Assembly (NCBI RefSeq): GCF_937924975.1
Contig: NZ_CALEYG010000022.1
Location: 1 to 64,000, forward strand
Length of the DNA: 64,000 bases
Direction of reading: 5' to 3'
Origin: an uncultured Stomatobaculum sp.
GTDB taxonomy: Bacteria; Bacillota; Clostridia; Lachnospirales; Lachnospiraceae
The notes beneath the pieces were generated by a model. The model was not told the origin of the DNA, did not search any database, and saw only the letters and a list, made by a program, of their open reading frames with translations. Shown piece after piece: positions 16,421 through 25,035 of the stretch. The position numbers and the translations under genes were made by a program. The first letter of the stretch is position 1, and each line of letters starts with the position of its first letter.

Positions 16421-17809
16421 TCAGAACTTGAGCTCGCCGCTCAAATCCCCCTTCTGCTGCACCGCCGTCAGCTGCCCTTCCGCAACGCCCTCGGTCTTCT
16501 CTTTCATAAAGAGTATCTTCGGCGTCATGAAAATGAGCTTTAAATCGAGAAAAATCGAATAGTTGCGAATATAAATCAGATCGAGCTTTAACTTGTCATA
16601 GGGCGTCGTATTGTAAACGCCGTAAATCTGCGCATAGCCCGTGAGACCAGCCTTGACTTTGAGACGATAGTCGAATTCCGGAATTTCTTTCTTGTACTCA
16701 GCTGCGATTTCCGGCCGCTCGGGACGCGGTCCGACCATGCTCATATCGCCCTTTAGGATATTCAGCACCTGCGGGAGCTCGTCGAGCCGGGTCGCGCGGA
16801 GCACTTTGCCGACCCTCGTAATCCGGTCGTCGGCCTGCGCCGCGAGGCGCGCCACGCCGTCGGCCTCGGCATTGACCCGCATCGTGCGGAATTTCAGAAT
16901 GTCGAAGGTCTTGCCATCCTTGGTCAGACGGCACTGCTTATAAAAAACCGGGCCTCTGTCCTCTAAACGAACCGCAATCGCAAAGAGCAAGAAGAGCGGC
17001 AGGCTCAGAATAAGCAGCGCGCCCGCACTCAGAATGTCGAGCACGCGCTTACAGAAGAGCTGATCGACCTGCAGGCCGTCGTTCCGGGAGAGTAAGAGCA
17101 CGGTGTCAAAGAGCTTTAACTCGTCCGAACTCCGGATCAGCACATCGCTGATTTTCGGAATCATGTAGACGCGCTTATCCATCTCATAGCAGCGCTTGAA
17201 AATCAGGTTCCGATCGTGGCTTCCGAGGTCGCCTATGATCACACCGCCATACTTCGGTACTTCTTCCATGATGCGCTCTATGCCCTCGTCAATCCGGATT
17301 GCGGCGGTCAGCACATACTTGTCGTCCCGCGAGTTCATCTTCTCGAGCACATGGGCGACCGAGCGCTTGCCGTAAATCAGCAGGAGCTGCCGCGGCGGGA
17401 AGAGCAGGTTATATGTCCACTGGAAAATGCTCGCCCAGAAAAAGACAAGCATCATATCCGCTGCGGTCAGCAAAAGAAACGGCAACGGCACATACCAGTG
17501 GCGCTCCACGAGCGCGAGCAGGAGGTAGCCGAAAACATTCGTCGCGAGAATGGCGAGAAACTGCGAGTAGATGATGTTATTCTTCCGGAAAAAGCCGATT
17601 TTCAGGCCGCCGTAGAGATTGTGAAAGACAAAGAGCAGGGTGCCGTAGAGACCGGTCATGAACCAGTTGCCCCGGCGCCAGAACGGCATGGTAATCACGC
17701 GGTTATAGTAGTGTGTCCAGAGCAGGTAATAGAGCCCGATCTCGACAAAGAGTATCACCGCCGCCGCGCCGAACTTAATGAGGCGCTTATAGCGTTCCAT
17801 CTGTTCCAT
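16421..17809 (-). CDS. Undecaprenyl-phosphate sugar-1-phosphate transferase (WbaP/WsaP-like)
   Basis: 462 residues from ATG 17809, seven bases after a GGAG that overlaps the upstream stop codon. Four N-terminal membrane segments and a Rossmann-like middle (YGKRSVAHVLEKM) precede a fifth helix. The C-terminal catalytic bacterial sugar transferase domain has FKRVLDILSAG-type entry, ILKFRTMRVNAEADG, LDELPQVLNILKGDMSMVGPRPE. The enzyme starts repeat-unit or primer assembly by moving a sugar phosphate, often galactose or glucose, to the lipid carrier. In S-layer glycan clusters the equivalent is WsaP. Family assignment is strong; the sugar is open. Confidence 0.92.
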   Translation of the reverse strand: MEQMERYKRLIKFGAAAVILFVEIGLYYLLWTHYYNRVITMPFWRRGNWFMTGLYGTLLFVFHNLYGGLKIGFFRKNNIIYSQFLAILATNVFGYLLLALVERHWYVPLPFLLLTAADMMLVFFWASIFQWTYNLLFPPRQLLLIYGKRSVAHVLEKMNSRDDKYVLTAAIRIDEGIERIMEEVPKYGGVIIGDLGSHDRNLIFKRCYEMDKRVYMIPKISDVLIRSSDELKLFDTVLLLSRNDGLQVDQLFCKRVLDILSAGALLILSLPLFLLFAIAVRLEDRGPVFYKQCRLTKDGKTFDILKFRTMRVNAEADGVARLAAQADDRITRVGKVLRATRLDELPQVLNILKGDMSMVGPRPERPEIAAEYKKEIPEFDYRLKVKAGLTGYAQIYGVYNTTPYDKLKLDLIYIRNYSIFLDLKLIFMTPKILFMKEKTEGVAEGQLTAVQQKGDLSGELKF

Positions 17810-17813
17810 ACTG

Positions 17814-19487
17814 TCACTCCGCCGCTCTCGCGACCGCAAGAAGCGCCCAGAGAACCGGGGCCGCGACCGGAACATTGATATTGACGATAGCCTGGAAGGC
17901 ATAGCAAATCACCGCAATGCCGAGCGCGTTGAGATAGGCGCTGTACACCCGCGGAAGGCTCCCGTCCTGTCTCTCCCGCAGCGCTCTCGCCTTCGAAAAA
18001 GCGGCTCTCACGCTGAACACGAGGATACCGAGGTGCGCAAGCAGACCGAACGGTCCCACGGTGAAGAGATATTGCAGGTACTCGTTGTGGGCGGCGTCGT
18101 AGAACTGCCCGGTGATCTGATTCATCTCGTTCCAGCGATTCGTGACCATGTAGCCGACATAGGTGTCGGGGCCGCTGCCGAAGATGCGGTTCAAGAGGGG
18201 GAGCTTGCTGTACTCGTCAAGCGTCGCGCGCCACACATAGCCGCGGAAGGTGCCCCATTCATTCCGGAATTTCAGATAATCGCCGAGCATTCCGAACTTC
18301 GCGTGCACGGTCTCATAGGGCAGGCTGTTCGCATAGACAAAGAGGCCGATCAGCGCGAGGAGCGCGAGGATCAAAAATGCCGCGTAGCCGCGAAGCCAAA
18401 GCGCCGCGTGCGGGCTCCGCACAGCCTCTTTGCCCTTCTCGCGGTACAGAAGTACCAGCGCGAGTAGACCGAGCACGGCGCCGATGACCGGCAGCCCCGG
18501 CAGTTTCCCGATGACGAGGAACAGACCGTAGATCGGAATCACCTTGCCCACCTTCGCGATGCTGACTCCGGTCAGATAGTCGATGACCAGCAACATGGTT
18601 GCAAACAGCAGAAGGTAGCGCGCTCTTCCCTTCCGGCTCCGGAAGGCGACAAAGGGCAGTGCCCCGAAAAAGCCCGCAAGACTCAAGTAGCCATTGTCCG
18701 AGGCGCCGGTAATCAACGCGAGCATCGCAATCAGATAGACCAGGTAGTAGAATACGAGGCGTCCGGTCTTCTCTTCACTCAATGCAAACAGCGCGCCCGA
18801 AACACCGACGACAAGTCCGACATAAGTCGTATAGGTGTTCACATTGCCGAAGGTCGACATGAACATCGCATACTGCTCCGGCAGCATCTCGGTGCGGAAG
18901 CCGAGCAGGTCCATGTTGTAGAAATCCGTATAGCCGAGCAGGCAGACCAGAAGCCCCACCGCGAGAAATACGGTCAGGTACTTTCCGGAAAAGCGCAGAT
19001 TCCGGCTCACGATAAAATAGACCGCCGTGATTAACGCGATGTAAAAGAGACCCACAAAGCGGCCGTCAAGCCCGGTCAGTGCCTGGAACCAGAACTTGCC
19101 GGAGAGCAAGGTCGCAATCAGCGCAATGCCGAAAAAGGCGAGCACCGAAAGATCGGCCCGGTTTAAATCCTCCCGGCTGCCGAGCGGCCGGAATTTCCGG
19201 CCGCCGTCCAGATAGACGATGCCCATGCCGACCGAGAGCAGCAGCGCCAGGACAATGAACGTCACATCCTTGGTCTGCAGAATGTTGAAGTAGTGGTCGG
19301 TAAAAATCAGCGGAAAGAGCGCGAACATGAGCATGACCCATGCGCCCGCAAGCCAAGAAGCCCGACTGTCCTCCGCTTCGCCCGGCTGCTCCCGCTTTGC
19401 CGCAACCTTCTTTTCCGCCCGCAGCGCATTGCTGTCCGCTTCCCGCAATCCCCCCGCACTGCCTGTATTTTTCTTTCTCTTACCCAT
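17814..19487 (-). CDS. O-antigen ligase/polymerase family membrane protein
   Basis: 557 residues with about twelve membrane segments. After a charged cytosolic N-terminus (1-45) the helices begin; a large periplasm-like loop holds FGSGPDTYVGYM and a later H-N-E-Y-L motif (YDAAHNEYLQYLFTVGPFG), the signature of the Wzy_C/WaaL family. It may ligate the exported glycan to a surface protein, as proposed for WsaB in S-layer clusters, or polymerise repeat units. An ABC exporter in the same operon makes ligation the better guess. SD AAGGAG precedes the ATG. It follows ppk1 by 15 bases. Confidence 0.85.
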   Translation of the reverse strand: MGKRKKNTGSAGGLREADSNALRAEKKVAAKREQPGEAEDSRASWLAGAWVMLMFALFPLIFTDHYFNILQTKDVTFIVLALLLSVGMGIVYLDGGRKFRPLGSREDLNRADLSVLAFFGIALIATLLSGKFWFQALTGLDGRFVGLFYIALITAVYFIVSRNLRFSGKYLTVFLAVGLLVCLLGYTDFYNMDLLGFRTEMLPEQYAMFMSTFGNVNTYTTYVGLVVGVSGALFALSEEKTGRLVFYYLVYLIAMLALITGASDNGYLSLAGFFGALPFVAFRSRKGRARYLLLFATMLLVIDYLTGVSIAKVGKVIPIYGLFLVIGKLPGLPVIGAVLGLLALVLLYREKGKEAVRSPHAALWLRGYAAFLILALLALIGLFVYANSLPYETVHAKFGMLGDYLKFRNEWGTFRGYVWRATLDEYSKLPLLNRIFGSGPDTYVGYMVTNRWNEMNQITGQFYDAAHNEYLQYLFTVGPFGLLAHLGILVFSVRAAFSKARALRERQDGSLPRVYSAYLNALGIAVICYAFQAIVNINVPVAAPVLWALLAVARAAE

Positions 19488-19502
19488 GTTTCTCCTTTTT
19501 GC

Positions 19503-21740
19503 TCAGAGTAACGGCGTGAAGCCTCTCTCCTCCTGCTTTCCGCGCTGCTTTTCTTCGAGGTGCGCGACCGCGGCTGCGGCCGTCGCTTCCTCGGCAAACA
19601 CTTCCTGCGAGTTGAGCGGCGCTCTGCCGCGGCGGTTTTCCTTCTCGTAGCTGCCGTCCGGGCGGTAAATACTTGCCTTCACATTGTCGCGGAGTTCGGT
19701 CTCCAGATAGTGCTGTACTTCCTGTCGGATTGCGCTGTCCGTGACCGGGAACACAATCTCAACGCGGTTGTCGAGGTTCCGGCTCATCCAGTCGGCCGAG
19801 CCGAGATACAGTGTCTCCTCGCCGTCCGCATAGAAGCGGAAGATGCGCGCGTGCTCGAGAAAATTGCCGACAATCGAGCGCACACGGATGTTCTCCGAGA
19901 TGCCCGGTATGCCGACCCGGAGGCAGCAGATACCGCGGACAATGAGATCGATCTGCACGCCGTCCATACTCGCGCGGTACAGCTCCCGTATCATATCGGG
20001 ATCCGAGAGCGAGTTCATCTTCGCCATGATGAAAGCGGGTTTTCCGGCGCGCGCCGCCGCGCGCACCCGCTCGATTTCGCGGACAAAGCGCTCGCGCATC
20101 CAGAGCGGCGCGACAATGAGCCGGTTCCAGAACAGCGGCTCCGAGTAGCCTGAGAGCATGTTAAAGACAGCGGTCGCGTCCTCGCCGAACTCACGCTTAC
20201 AGGTGAGTAACCCCAAATCCGTGTAGAGCTTTGCGGTCGAGTCGTTGTAGTTCCCTGTGCCGAGGTGCACATAGCGGCGTATGCCGTCCTCCTCGGAGCG
20301 GACAATCAGTGTGATTTTCGAGTGCGTCTTTAGGCCGAGCAGACCGTAAATGACATGGCAGCCCGCCTTCTCGAGCATCTTTGCCCAGACAATATTATTC
20401 TCCTCGTCAAAGCGCGCCTTTAATTCAACCAGTACCGTGACCTGCTTGCCGTTATCCGCCGCCTTCGCGAGCGCCTGGACTATGGGCGAATTGCCGCTCA
20501 CGCGGTACAGGGTCTGCTTGATGGCGAGCACATCCGGGTCCTTTGCCGCTTCCTGAATGAAGTTCACGACCGGGTCAAAGGACTGATAGGGGTGACTTAA
20601 GAGAATATCGCCCTCGCGGATGTTTGCGAAAATGCTCTTTTCGTTCACAAGCGCCGGCACCGGCTGCGGGACATGTTTCGGAAGTTTCAGGCGATCAAAG
20701 CCGCCGACGCCATAGAGCTTCATGAGCACCGTCAGGTCGAGCGGGCCGTTGATAAAAAAGAGGTCCTCCGACTCAATCTCGAGCTCATCCTGCAATATTT
20801 TCAGGAGTTCTTCGTCCATGCCCTCTTCGACTTCGAGGCGGATGGCCTCGCCCCACTGCCGCCGCTTCAACTTCTTCTGAATTTCAACCAGAAGGTCGGC
20901 TGCCTCTTCCTCGTCCAGCTCAAACTCCGCGTTCCGCATGATGCGGAACGGATGCGCCGCGAGGATGTCGTAGTTTAAGAAAAGAGAGCTTATGTTCCGC
21001 TCGATGATTTCCTCGAGCAAAATAAAGGTCTTTTCTCCCGCCGGCCTACCTGTGACTTCGGGCGGCAGTTCCACGAGGCGCGGAAGCACCGACGGCACCT
21101 GCACAATGGCAAAGTCCGGGCGCTGGCCGCCTTTTTTCTTCTTCTCCTCGATGCGGATTAAGGGCTTTACATGCTCTTTTTTCCGGATGCGCGCCGCGAT
21201 ATTCAAGGTCTTATTCCGAATCAGCGGGAAAGGTCTCGAAGAGTCCACCGCCATCGGGGTGAGCACCGGGTAGATGGTGTCCTTAAAATAGCGGTCCACA
21301 AAGATCCGCTCTTTTTCCCCGAGTTCCTCGTGGCGGGCAATCAGATGCACCCCCTCCTTCTCGAGCGCCGGCAGCAGACTCCGCTTCAGGCTGTGATACT
21401 GCAGTTCGACCATCTCATGGGTCTCTTTGGAGATTTTCTTCAGCTGCTCCGCCGCCGTGAGCCCCGCGATGTCCCGCTTCGTGAAGTCTGCGAGCACCTG
21501 GTCCTTCAGGGAGGCCACGCGGACCATGAAGAACTCGTCCAGGTTGGAACTCACAATGCTCAGGAATTTGAGCCGCTCAAAGAGCGGAATGGTTTTATCG
21601 CGCGCCTCATTCAGAACGCGGAGATTGAACTGGAGCCACGAGAGTTCGCGGCACACATAGTAGTCGGGATTTGCGAGGTTCAGAGTCTTCTCCTGCCGCT
21701 GTCCCTGCTTTTTATTTTTCTTCTCGTTTTCTCTCTTCAT
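19503..21740 (-). CDS. ppk1: Polyphosphate kinase 1
   Basis: 745 residues from ATG 21740, which overlaps the ppx stop by four bases (ATGA). The N-terminal four-helix region begins RELSWLQFNLRVLNEA. The catalytic half has LLSHPYQSFDPVV, the phospho-histidine in GLKTHSKITLIVR and the second histidine in HLGTGNYNDSTAKLYTD. It polymerises the gamma phosphate of ATP into polyphosphate and can run in reverse. A charged lysine-rich N-terminus and a glutamate-rich C-terminal tail (after 700) flank the core. Pairing with an exopolyphosphatase-like gene is typical. The link to the surface-glycan genes downstream is only positional. Confidence 0.96.
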   Translation of the reverse strand: MKRENEKKNKKQGQRQEKTLNLANPDYYVCRELSWLQFNLRVLNEARDKTIPLFERLKFLSIVSSNLDEFFMVRVASLKDQVLADFTKRDIAGLTAAEQLKKISKETHEMVELQYHSLKRSLLPALEKEGVHLIARHEELGEKERIFVDRYFKDTIYPVLTPMAVDSSRPFPLIRNKTLNIAARIRKKEHVKPLIRIEEKKKKGGQRPDFAIVQVPSVLPRLVELPPEVTGRPAGEKTFILLEEIIERNISSLFLNYDILAAHPFRIMRNAEFELDEEEAADLLVEIQKKLKRRQWGEAIRLEVEEGMDEELLKILQDELEIESEDLFFINGPLDLTVLMKLYGVGGFDRLKLPKHVPQPVPALVNEKSIFANIREGDILLSHPYQSFDPVVNFIQEAAKDPDVLAIKQTLYRVSGNSPIVQALAKAADNGKQVTVLVELKARFDEENNIVWAKMLEKAGCHVIYGLLGLKTHSKITLIVRSEEDGIRRYVHLGTGNYNDSTAKLYTDLGLLTCKREFGEDATAVFNMLSGYSEPLFWNRLIVAPLWMRERFVREIERVRAAARAGKPAFIMAKMNSLSDPDMIRELYRASMDGVQIDLIVRGICCLRVGIPGISENIRVRSIVGNFLEHARIFRFYADGEETLYLGSADWMSRNLDNRVEIVFPVTDSAIRQEVQHYLETELRDNVKASIYRPDGSYEKENRRGRAPLNSQEVFAEEATAAAAVAHLEEKQRGKQEERGFTPLL

Positions 21741-23278
21741 ACGACGCCGCTCCCAAGGCTTCTTCTCTGCCGGAATACCGGGCTGATGCCGAACACATTG
21801 CTGAACGAGGGGATACACTGTCCGAAACTCAGGCACTCCAGGGTCATGTCACCGCCGAAATCGGTCGCAACCAGCAGACTGCCGTCCTCCCGGAGGCGGA
21901 TACGGTAGGCGCCCGCCTTCTGCTTGGCCGAGCGGTCCATTGCGTTCGCGAGCCGTATCACGGCCGCAAATTTGGCCGCCTTGAGCGGAATGTTGCGCCG
22001 CCCGAAGACATCGTCCTCATTTCGAAGAATCTGTACAATCAGCGCGTGTTCCTCGGTCGAAAGTCCCACAATCTCGGTCGCGCGGATAATGTCGCCGCTC
22101 GACTCGCTCGCATTGCCCATGTTCAGGAAGCGCCCGCAGTGATGCAAGGTCGCCGCAATCTCGAGGAGCAGGCGGTCGCGCGCCGTGAAGCCCTGCGCCT
22201 TTTTCAATGCGTCGAAAATCTGCAGGGCGCAGCCGACCGTGTAGCGGCGGTGCACCGTTCGCTCGCCGTAGCGCGTCGCGAGTTCCTGCACAGCCGCCAG
22301 AATATCCGCGTCAAAGTCGTGCGTGCGCCGCACCAGCTGCTTTTCAAAGGCGTAGTCCGCCGCGACACCGTCAATCAGACGGGTACCGGGGAACCAGACC
22401 TTCTCCGCGCCGACGGTCTCCGCCATGCGCTGGTAGAGCACCGCTGCCGGCAGCAGGACACCCGTGGTCGCCGGATTTAAGTCGAGCGTCTCCTCGAGCT
22501 CGGCCTCGGTGCGCGCAATCACGTACTGGTAGAGTCCCTTCATCCTGTCAATGTCGGCAAAGCTCTCCTCTTCCGGATTCAGCTGCTGCGCGCGCATAAT
22601 CTTGTCATAGAGCACGCGAATCGGGTCGCCGATTGCAATCAAGTGTCTCACACGGCGCCCGCAAAGATGCAGGTGCTCGTAGATGTCCAGTTCGTGGGCC
22701 ACGGTCTCCTGCAGAATGCGTTCTCTGTCATCCCGCGCGGAGTTTAGCTGCTGCAGCGTGTCGCGGAGCCGGAGCGCGCCGAGCCGCAAATTCTGTGTGC
22801 TCTGCATTTTTCCGGCCTCATAGAGATTCACCTGCATGGAGCCGAAGCCGACTTCCACAACGGCGGCTCCCTCATTCGCAAGCGCGTCAAAGCGCTCGCC
22901 GCAGGCAGCGAGCGCCTTCAGTACCAGCATGCGCTGTTCGGCATTCGAGAGAATCTGTACCGATAGCCCTGTCCTGGTTTTAATCTGATCCAGCACAATC
23001 GCGCTGTTCGTCGCCTCGCGCATCGCGGACGTCGCGATGGCGCGGTACGCCTCACAGCGATATTCCGCGATGATGCGGGTAAAGTCCTTTAAAACGGTGA
23101 TCAGTTCCTGTACGAGCGGAAAGCTGATCTCGCCGTTCCGGTAGGTGTCGGAGCCGAGCGCAATGACATGACGCACATTGTCCACGAGGCGAATGCCGCC
23201 GCCCTTGCTGAGCTCATAGATACCCAGTTCGATTTCAAATGACCCTACGTCAATCGAAGCAAAGCGTTTTAACGCCAT
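21737..23278 (-). CDS. ppx: Ppx/GppA-type phosphatase with C-terminal HD-like domain
   Basis: 513 residues from ATG 23278, preceded by AGGAGG. The N-terminal actin-like domains have ASIDVGSFEIELGIYE at residue 8, RAIATSAMREATNS near 80 and the phosphate-binding AAVVEVGFGSMQVNLYE near 133. The C-terminal helical region (about 310-500) corresponds to the HD-domain of GppA/Ppx, but several expected metal-binding histidines look replaced (see TLHHCGRFLNMGNAS and ILRNEDDVF). It would hydrolyse polyphosphate or pppGpp; the partner kinase gene overlaps it. Family certain, exact substrate not. Confidence 0.9.
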   Translation of the reverse strand: MALKRFASIDVGSFEIELGIYELSKGGGIRLVDNVRHVIALGSDTYRNGEISFPLVQELITVLKDFTRIIAEYRCEAYRAIATSAMREATNSAIVLDQIKTRTGLSVQILSNAEQRMLVLKALAACGERFDALANEGAAVVEVGFGSMQVNLYEAGKMQSTQNLRLGALRLRDTLQQLNSARDDRERILQETVAHELDIYEHLHLCGRRVRHLIAIGDPIRVLYDKIMRAQQLNPEEESFADIDRMKGLYQYVIARTEAELEETLDLNPATTGVLLPAAVLYQRMAETVGAEKVWFPGTRLIDGVAADYAFEKQLVRRTHDFDADILAAVQELATRYGERTVHRRYTVGCALQIFDALKKAQGFTARDRLLLEIAATLHHCGRFLNMGNASESSGDIIRATEIVGLSTEEHALIVQILRNEDDVFGRRNIPLKAAKFAAVIRLANAMDRSAKQKAGAYRIRLREDGSLLVATDFGGDMTLECLSFGQCIPSFSNVFGISPVFRQRRSLGSGVV

Positions 23279-23286
23279 AGTTCCTC

Positions 23287-24147
23287 CTAGAAGCAACCCA
23301 AAATACGCAAACTCGTGCTGAGGCGCTCCACTTCCCGGAGCGCGCGCTGCACCGTACCTTCTTCCGGATTTCCCGCAAAATCGAGAAAAAAGCGGTACGC
23401 CCAGCTGACTTCCGGCACGGGGCGCGCCGCGAGACGGAGCAGATTGATGCCCTCCGCATAAAGCGCGCCGAGCACATGGTAGAGCGCGCCCGCCTCGTGG
23501 CGGGTCTCCATCATGAGACTCACGGTCTTTGCGCCACGCAAGTATACCTTTTCTTTTCCGACAATTAAAAAGCGGGTTGTATTCTCCGCGCGGTAGTTCA
23601 AAGTCGGAATCAGCACCTTGAGGCCGTAAATTTGTCCCGCATAGGCGGAGGCAATCGCCGCGGCACTTCTTTTTCCCATCGCCTGCACCAGCTGGGCGGC
23701 GACGGCGGTATTCGAGACCGCGACCGCCTCAATCTCCGGGTGCTCCTCAAAAAACGGCGCACACTGCTTGATGCCCTGTGGGTGCGAGTAGACGGTCCGG
23801 ATGTCCGCGAGTTCGGCGTCGCCGCACGCGAGCAGTGCGTGCCGAACCGGCAGCAGATACTCGCCGACCACCGAGACCTCGCGCTTTGCGAGCGCGTCGT
23901 AGCTGTCCGCGACACTGCCCGCTGTCGAGTTCTCGATCGGTAGCACAGCATAGTCGCCCGTGCCTTCATCGACCGCGCGCACCGCCGCATCAAAGGTCTT
24001 CACATGCGAAAAGCTCGCCTCCGGATAGTTCGCAAAAAATCGCACGGCCGCGAGATTGCTGTAAGCCCCCTCGAGACCTTGGTAGACAATGCGCTCTGCG
24101 TGCGGCAGGCGGTCACAGCACTCGTAACCGAAAGTATCTTGACTCAT
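23287..24147 (-). CDS. pheA: Prephenate dehydratase with ACT domain
   Basis: 286 residues. It converts prephenate to phenylpyruvate in phenylalanine synthesis. The catalytic half has YQGLEGAYSNLAAVRFF near residue 22, PIENSTAGSV, YSHPQGIKQC and NTTRFLIVGKE with the essential TTR-F. The C-terminal ACT domain (about 205-286) normally carries E-S-R-P, which binds the feedback inhibitor phenylalanine; here the position reads A-A-R-P. The start overlaps the plsC stop by four bases (ATGA) and has a weak SD, so it is probably translated by coupling. No chorismate mutase domain is fused to it. Confidence 0.95.
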   Translation of the reverse strand: MSQDTFGYECCDRLPHAERIVYQGLEGAYSNLAAVRFFANYPEASFSHVKTFDAAVRAVDEGTGDYAVLPIENSTAGSVADSYDALAKREVSVVGEYLLPVRHALLACGDAELADIRTVYSHPQGIKQCAPFFEEHPEIEAVAVSNTAVAAQLVQAMGKRSAAAIASAYAGQIYGLKVLIPTLNYRAENTTRFLIVGKEKVYLRGAKTVSLMMETRHEAGALYHVLGALYAEGINLLRLAARPVPEVSWAYRFFLDFAGNPEEGTVQRALREVERLSTSLRILGCF

Positions 24148-24893
24148 GCGCGGCGCCGCTCTTCTTCGACCAGCATCTCGTGAATCCGCGCCGCCGTGTA
24201 CTCGCTGACCTTTTTCTTCATCTCCTGCGGCAGTTCGGACGCGCGGAAGGGTTTGCCGAATTCAATCGTGATGTCGGTCGGTCGGACTGCCGGAAACTGA
24301 TTCTCCCAGAGCACATCGGTGCCGTAGATTGCGACCGGCACAATATACGCATTCGCGCGCTCGGCAATTTTAAAGCTACCCGCGTGAAAGGGGCTCAGTG
24401 CGGTTTGATCCGAATTCTTCGCGCGGCTGCCCTCCGGGAATACCCAGATCGAGATCCCGTTTTTCACGAGTTCCGTGCAGGTCTTGATGGTCTCCATGCC
24501 CTTCCGGATGTCCTTCCGGTCGAGAAACTGGCAATGCAGAAGCTGCATCCAGCGGCGAAGCGACGGCACCTTATAGAGCCCGTCCTTCGCAAGGAAACCG
24601 GTCTGCACCGGGAGAATCGGATAGGTGCAAATGATATCAAAATAACTTCTGTGGTTGCCCATAAAGACAACGCCCTCGTCCCGGGGTATATTCTCGAGTC
24701 CCAGGACGGTCAGTTTCTTCCCGCCGAGTGCGGTCCGCGTGATGATGCCGAGTATCCAGGCGACATACCACTGCGCGCGCTCCGAGACGCGATGCGGGTT
24801 GAACAGCTGATAAACCCAGAGCACCAGGAGCACCGGGAGACCCAGAACCAGAAATAAAAAAATCTCTAAGAAACAAAAAACGGCGCGAATCAT
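24144..24893 (-). CDS. plsC: 1-acyl-sn-glycerol-3-phosphate acyltransferase
   Basis: 249 residues from ATG 24893; a GTG six bases upstream is possible but too close to the SD (GGAAGGAA). An N-terminal membrane anchor (about 3-28) is followed by the acyltransferase motifs NHRSYFD near residue 76 (catalytic H-x4-D) and FPEGSRAK near 150. It makes phosphatidic acid from lysophosphatidate on the inner face of the membrane. It appears to be the first gene of the long leftward operon, after the clpB terminator and an AT-rich promoter-like stretch. Confidence 0.92.
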   Translation of the reverse strand: MIRAVFCFLEIFLFLVLGLPVLLVLWVYQLFNPHRVSERAQWYVAWILGIITRTALGGKKLTVLGLENIPRDEGVVFMGNHRSYFDIICTYPILPVQTGFLAKDGLYKVPSLRRWMQLLHCQFLDRKDIRKGMETIKTCTELVKNGISIWVFPEGSRAKNSDQTALSPFHAGSFKIAERANAYIVPVAIYGTDVLWENQFPAVRPTDITIEFGKPFRASELPQEMKKKVSEYTAARIHEMLVEEERRRA

Positions 24894-24914
24894 ACGCACT
24901 TCCTTCCCACGGCG

Positions 24915-24955
24915 ATTGTATTTTTATCTATTTTACCACAATGTCAGGAAATTGA
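24915..24955 (-). promoter_or_regulatory. AT-rich candidate promoter region for the plsC-to-gtrA operon
   Basis: Between the clpB terminator and plsC the minus strand has two -10-like boxes: TACAAT at 24915-24920 and TAAAAT further upstream. No convincing -35 box sits at ideal distance from either. It is the only promoter-like stretch before some 22 closely packed genes, but the exact boxes are uncertain. Confidence 0.35.
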
Positions 24956-24976
24956 CGAGACAGCCTCTCCGGACAC

Positions 24977-25009
24977 AAAAATAAGCCCCGGTTTCCCGGA
25001 GCTTATTTT
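24977..25009 (-). terminator. Intrinsic terminator after clpB
   Basis: AAATAAGC(T)CCGG and CCGG(G)GCTTATTT pair around a GAAA loop, 27 bases after the clpB stop. The A and T ends of the stem give a U-rich 3' side, and the near-symmetric sequence could work in both directions. Confidence 0.8.
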
Positions 25010-25035
25010 GATACCGATTTCGCCGATCCTGTCTT

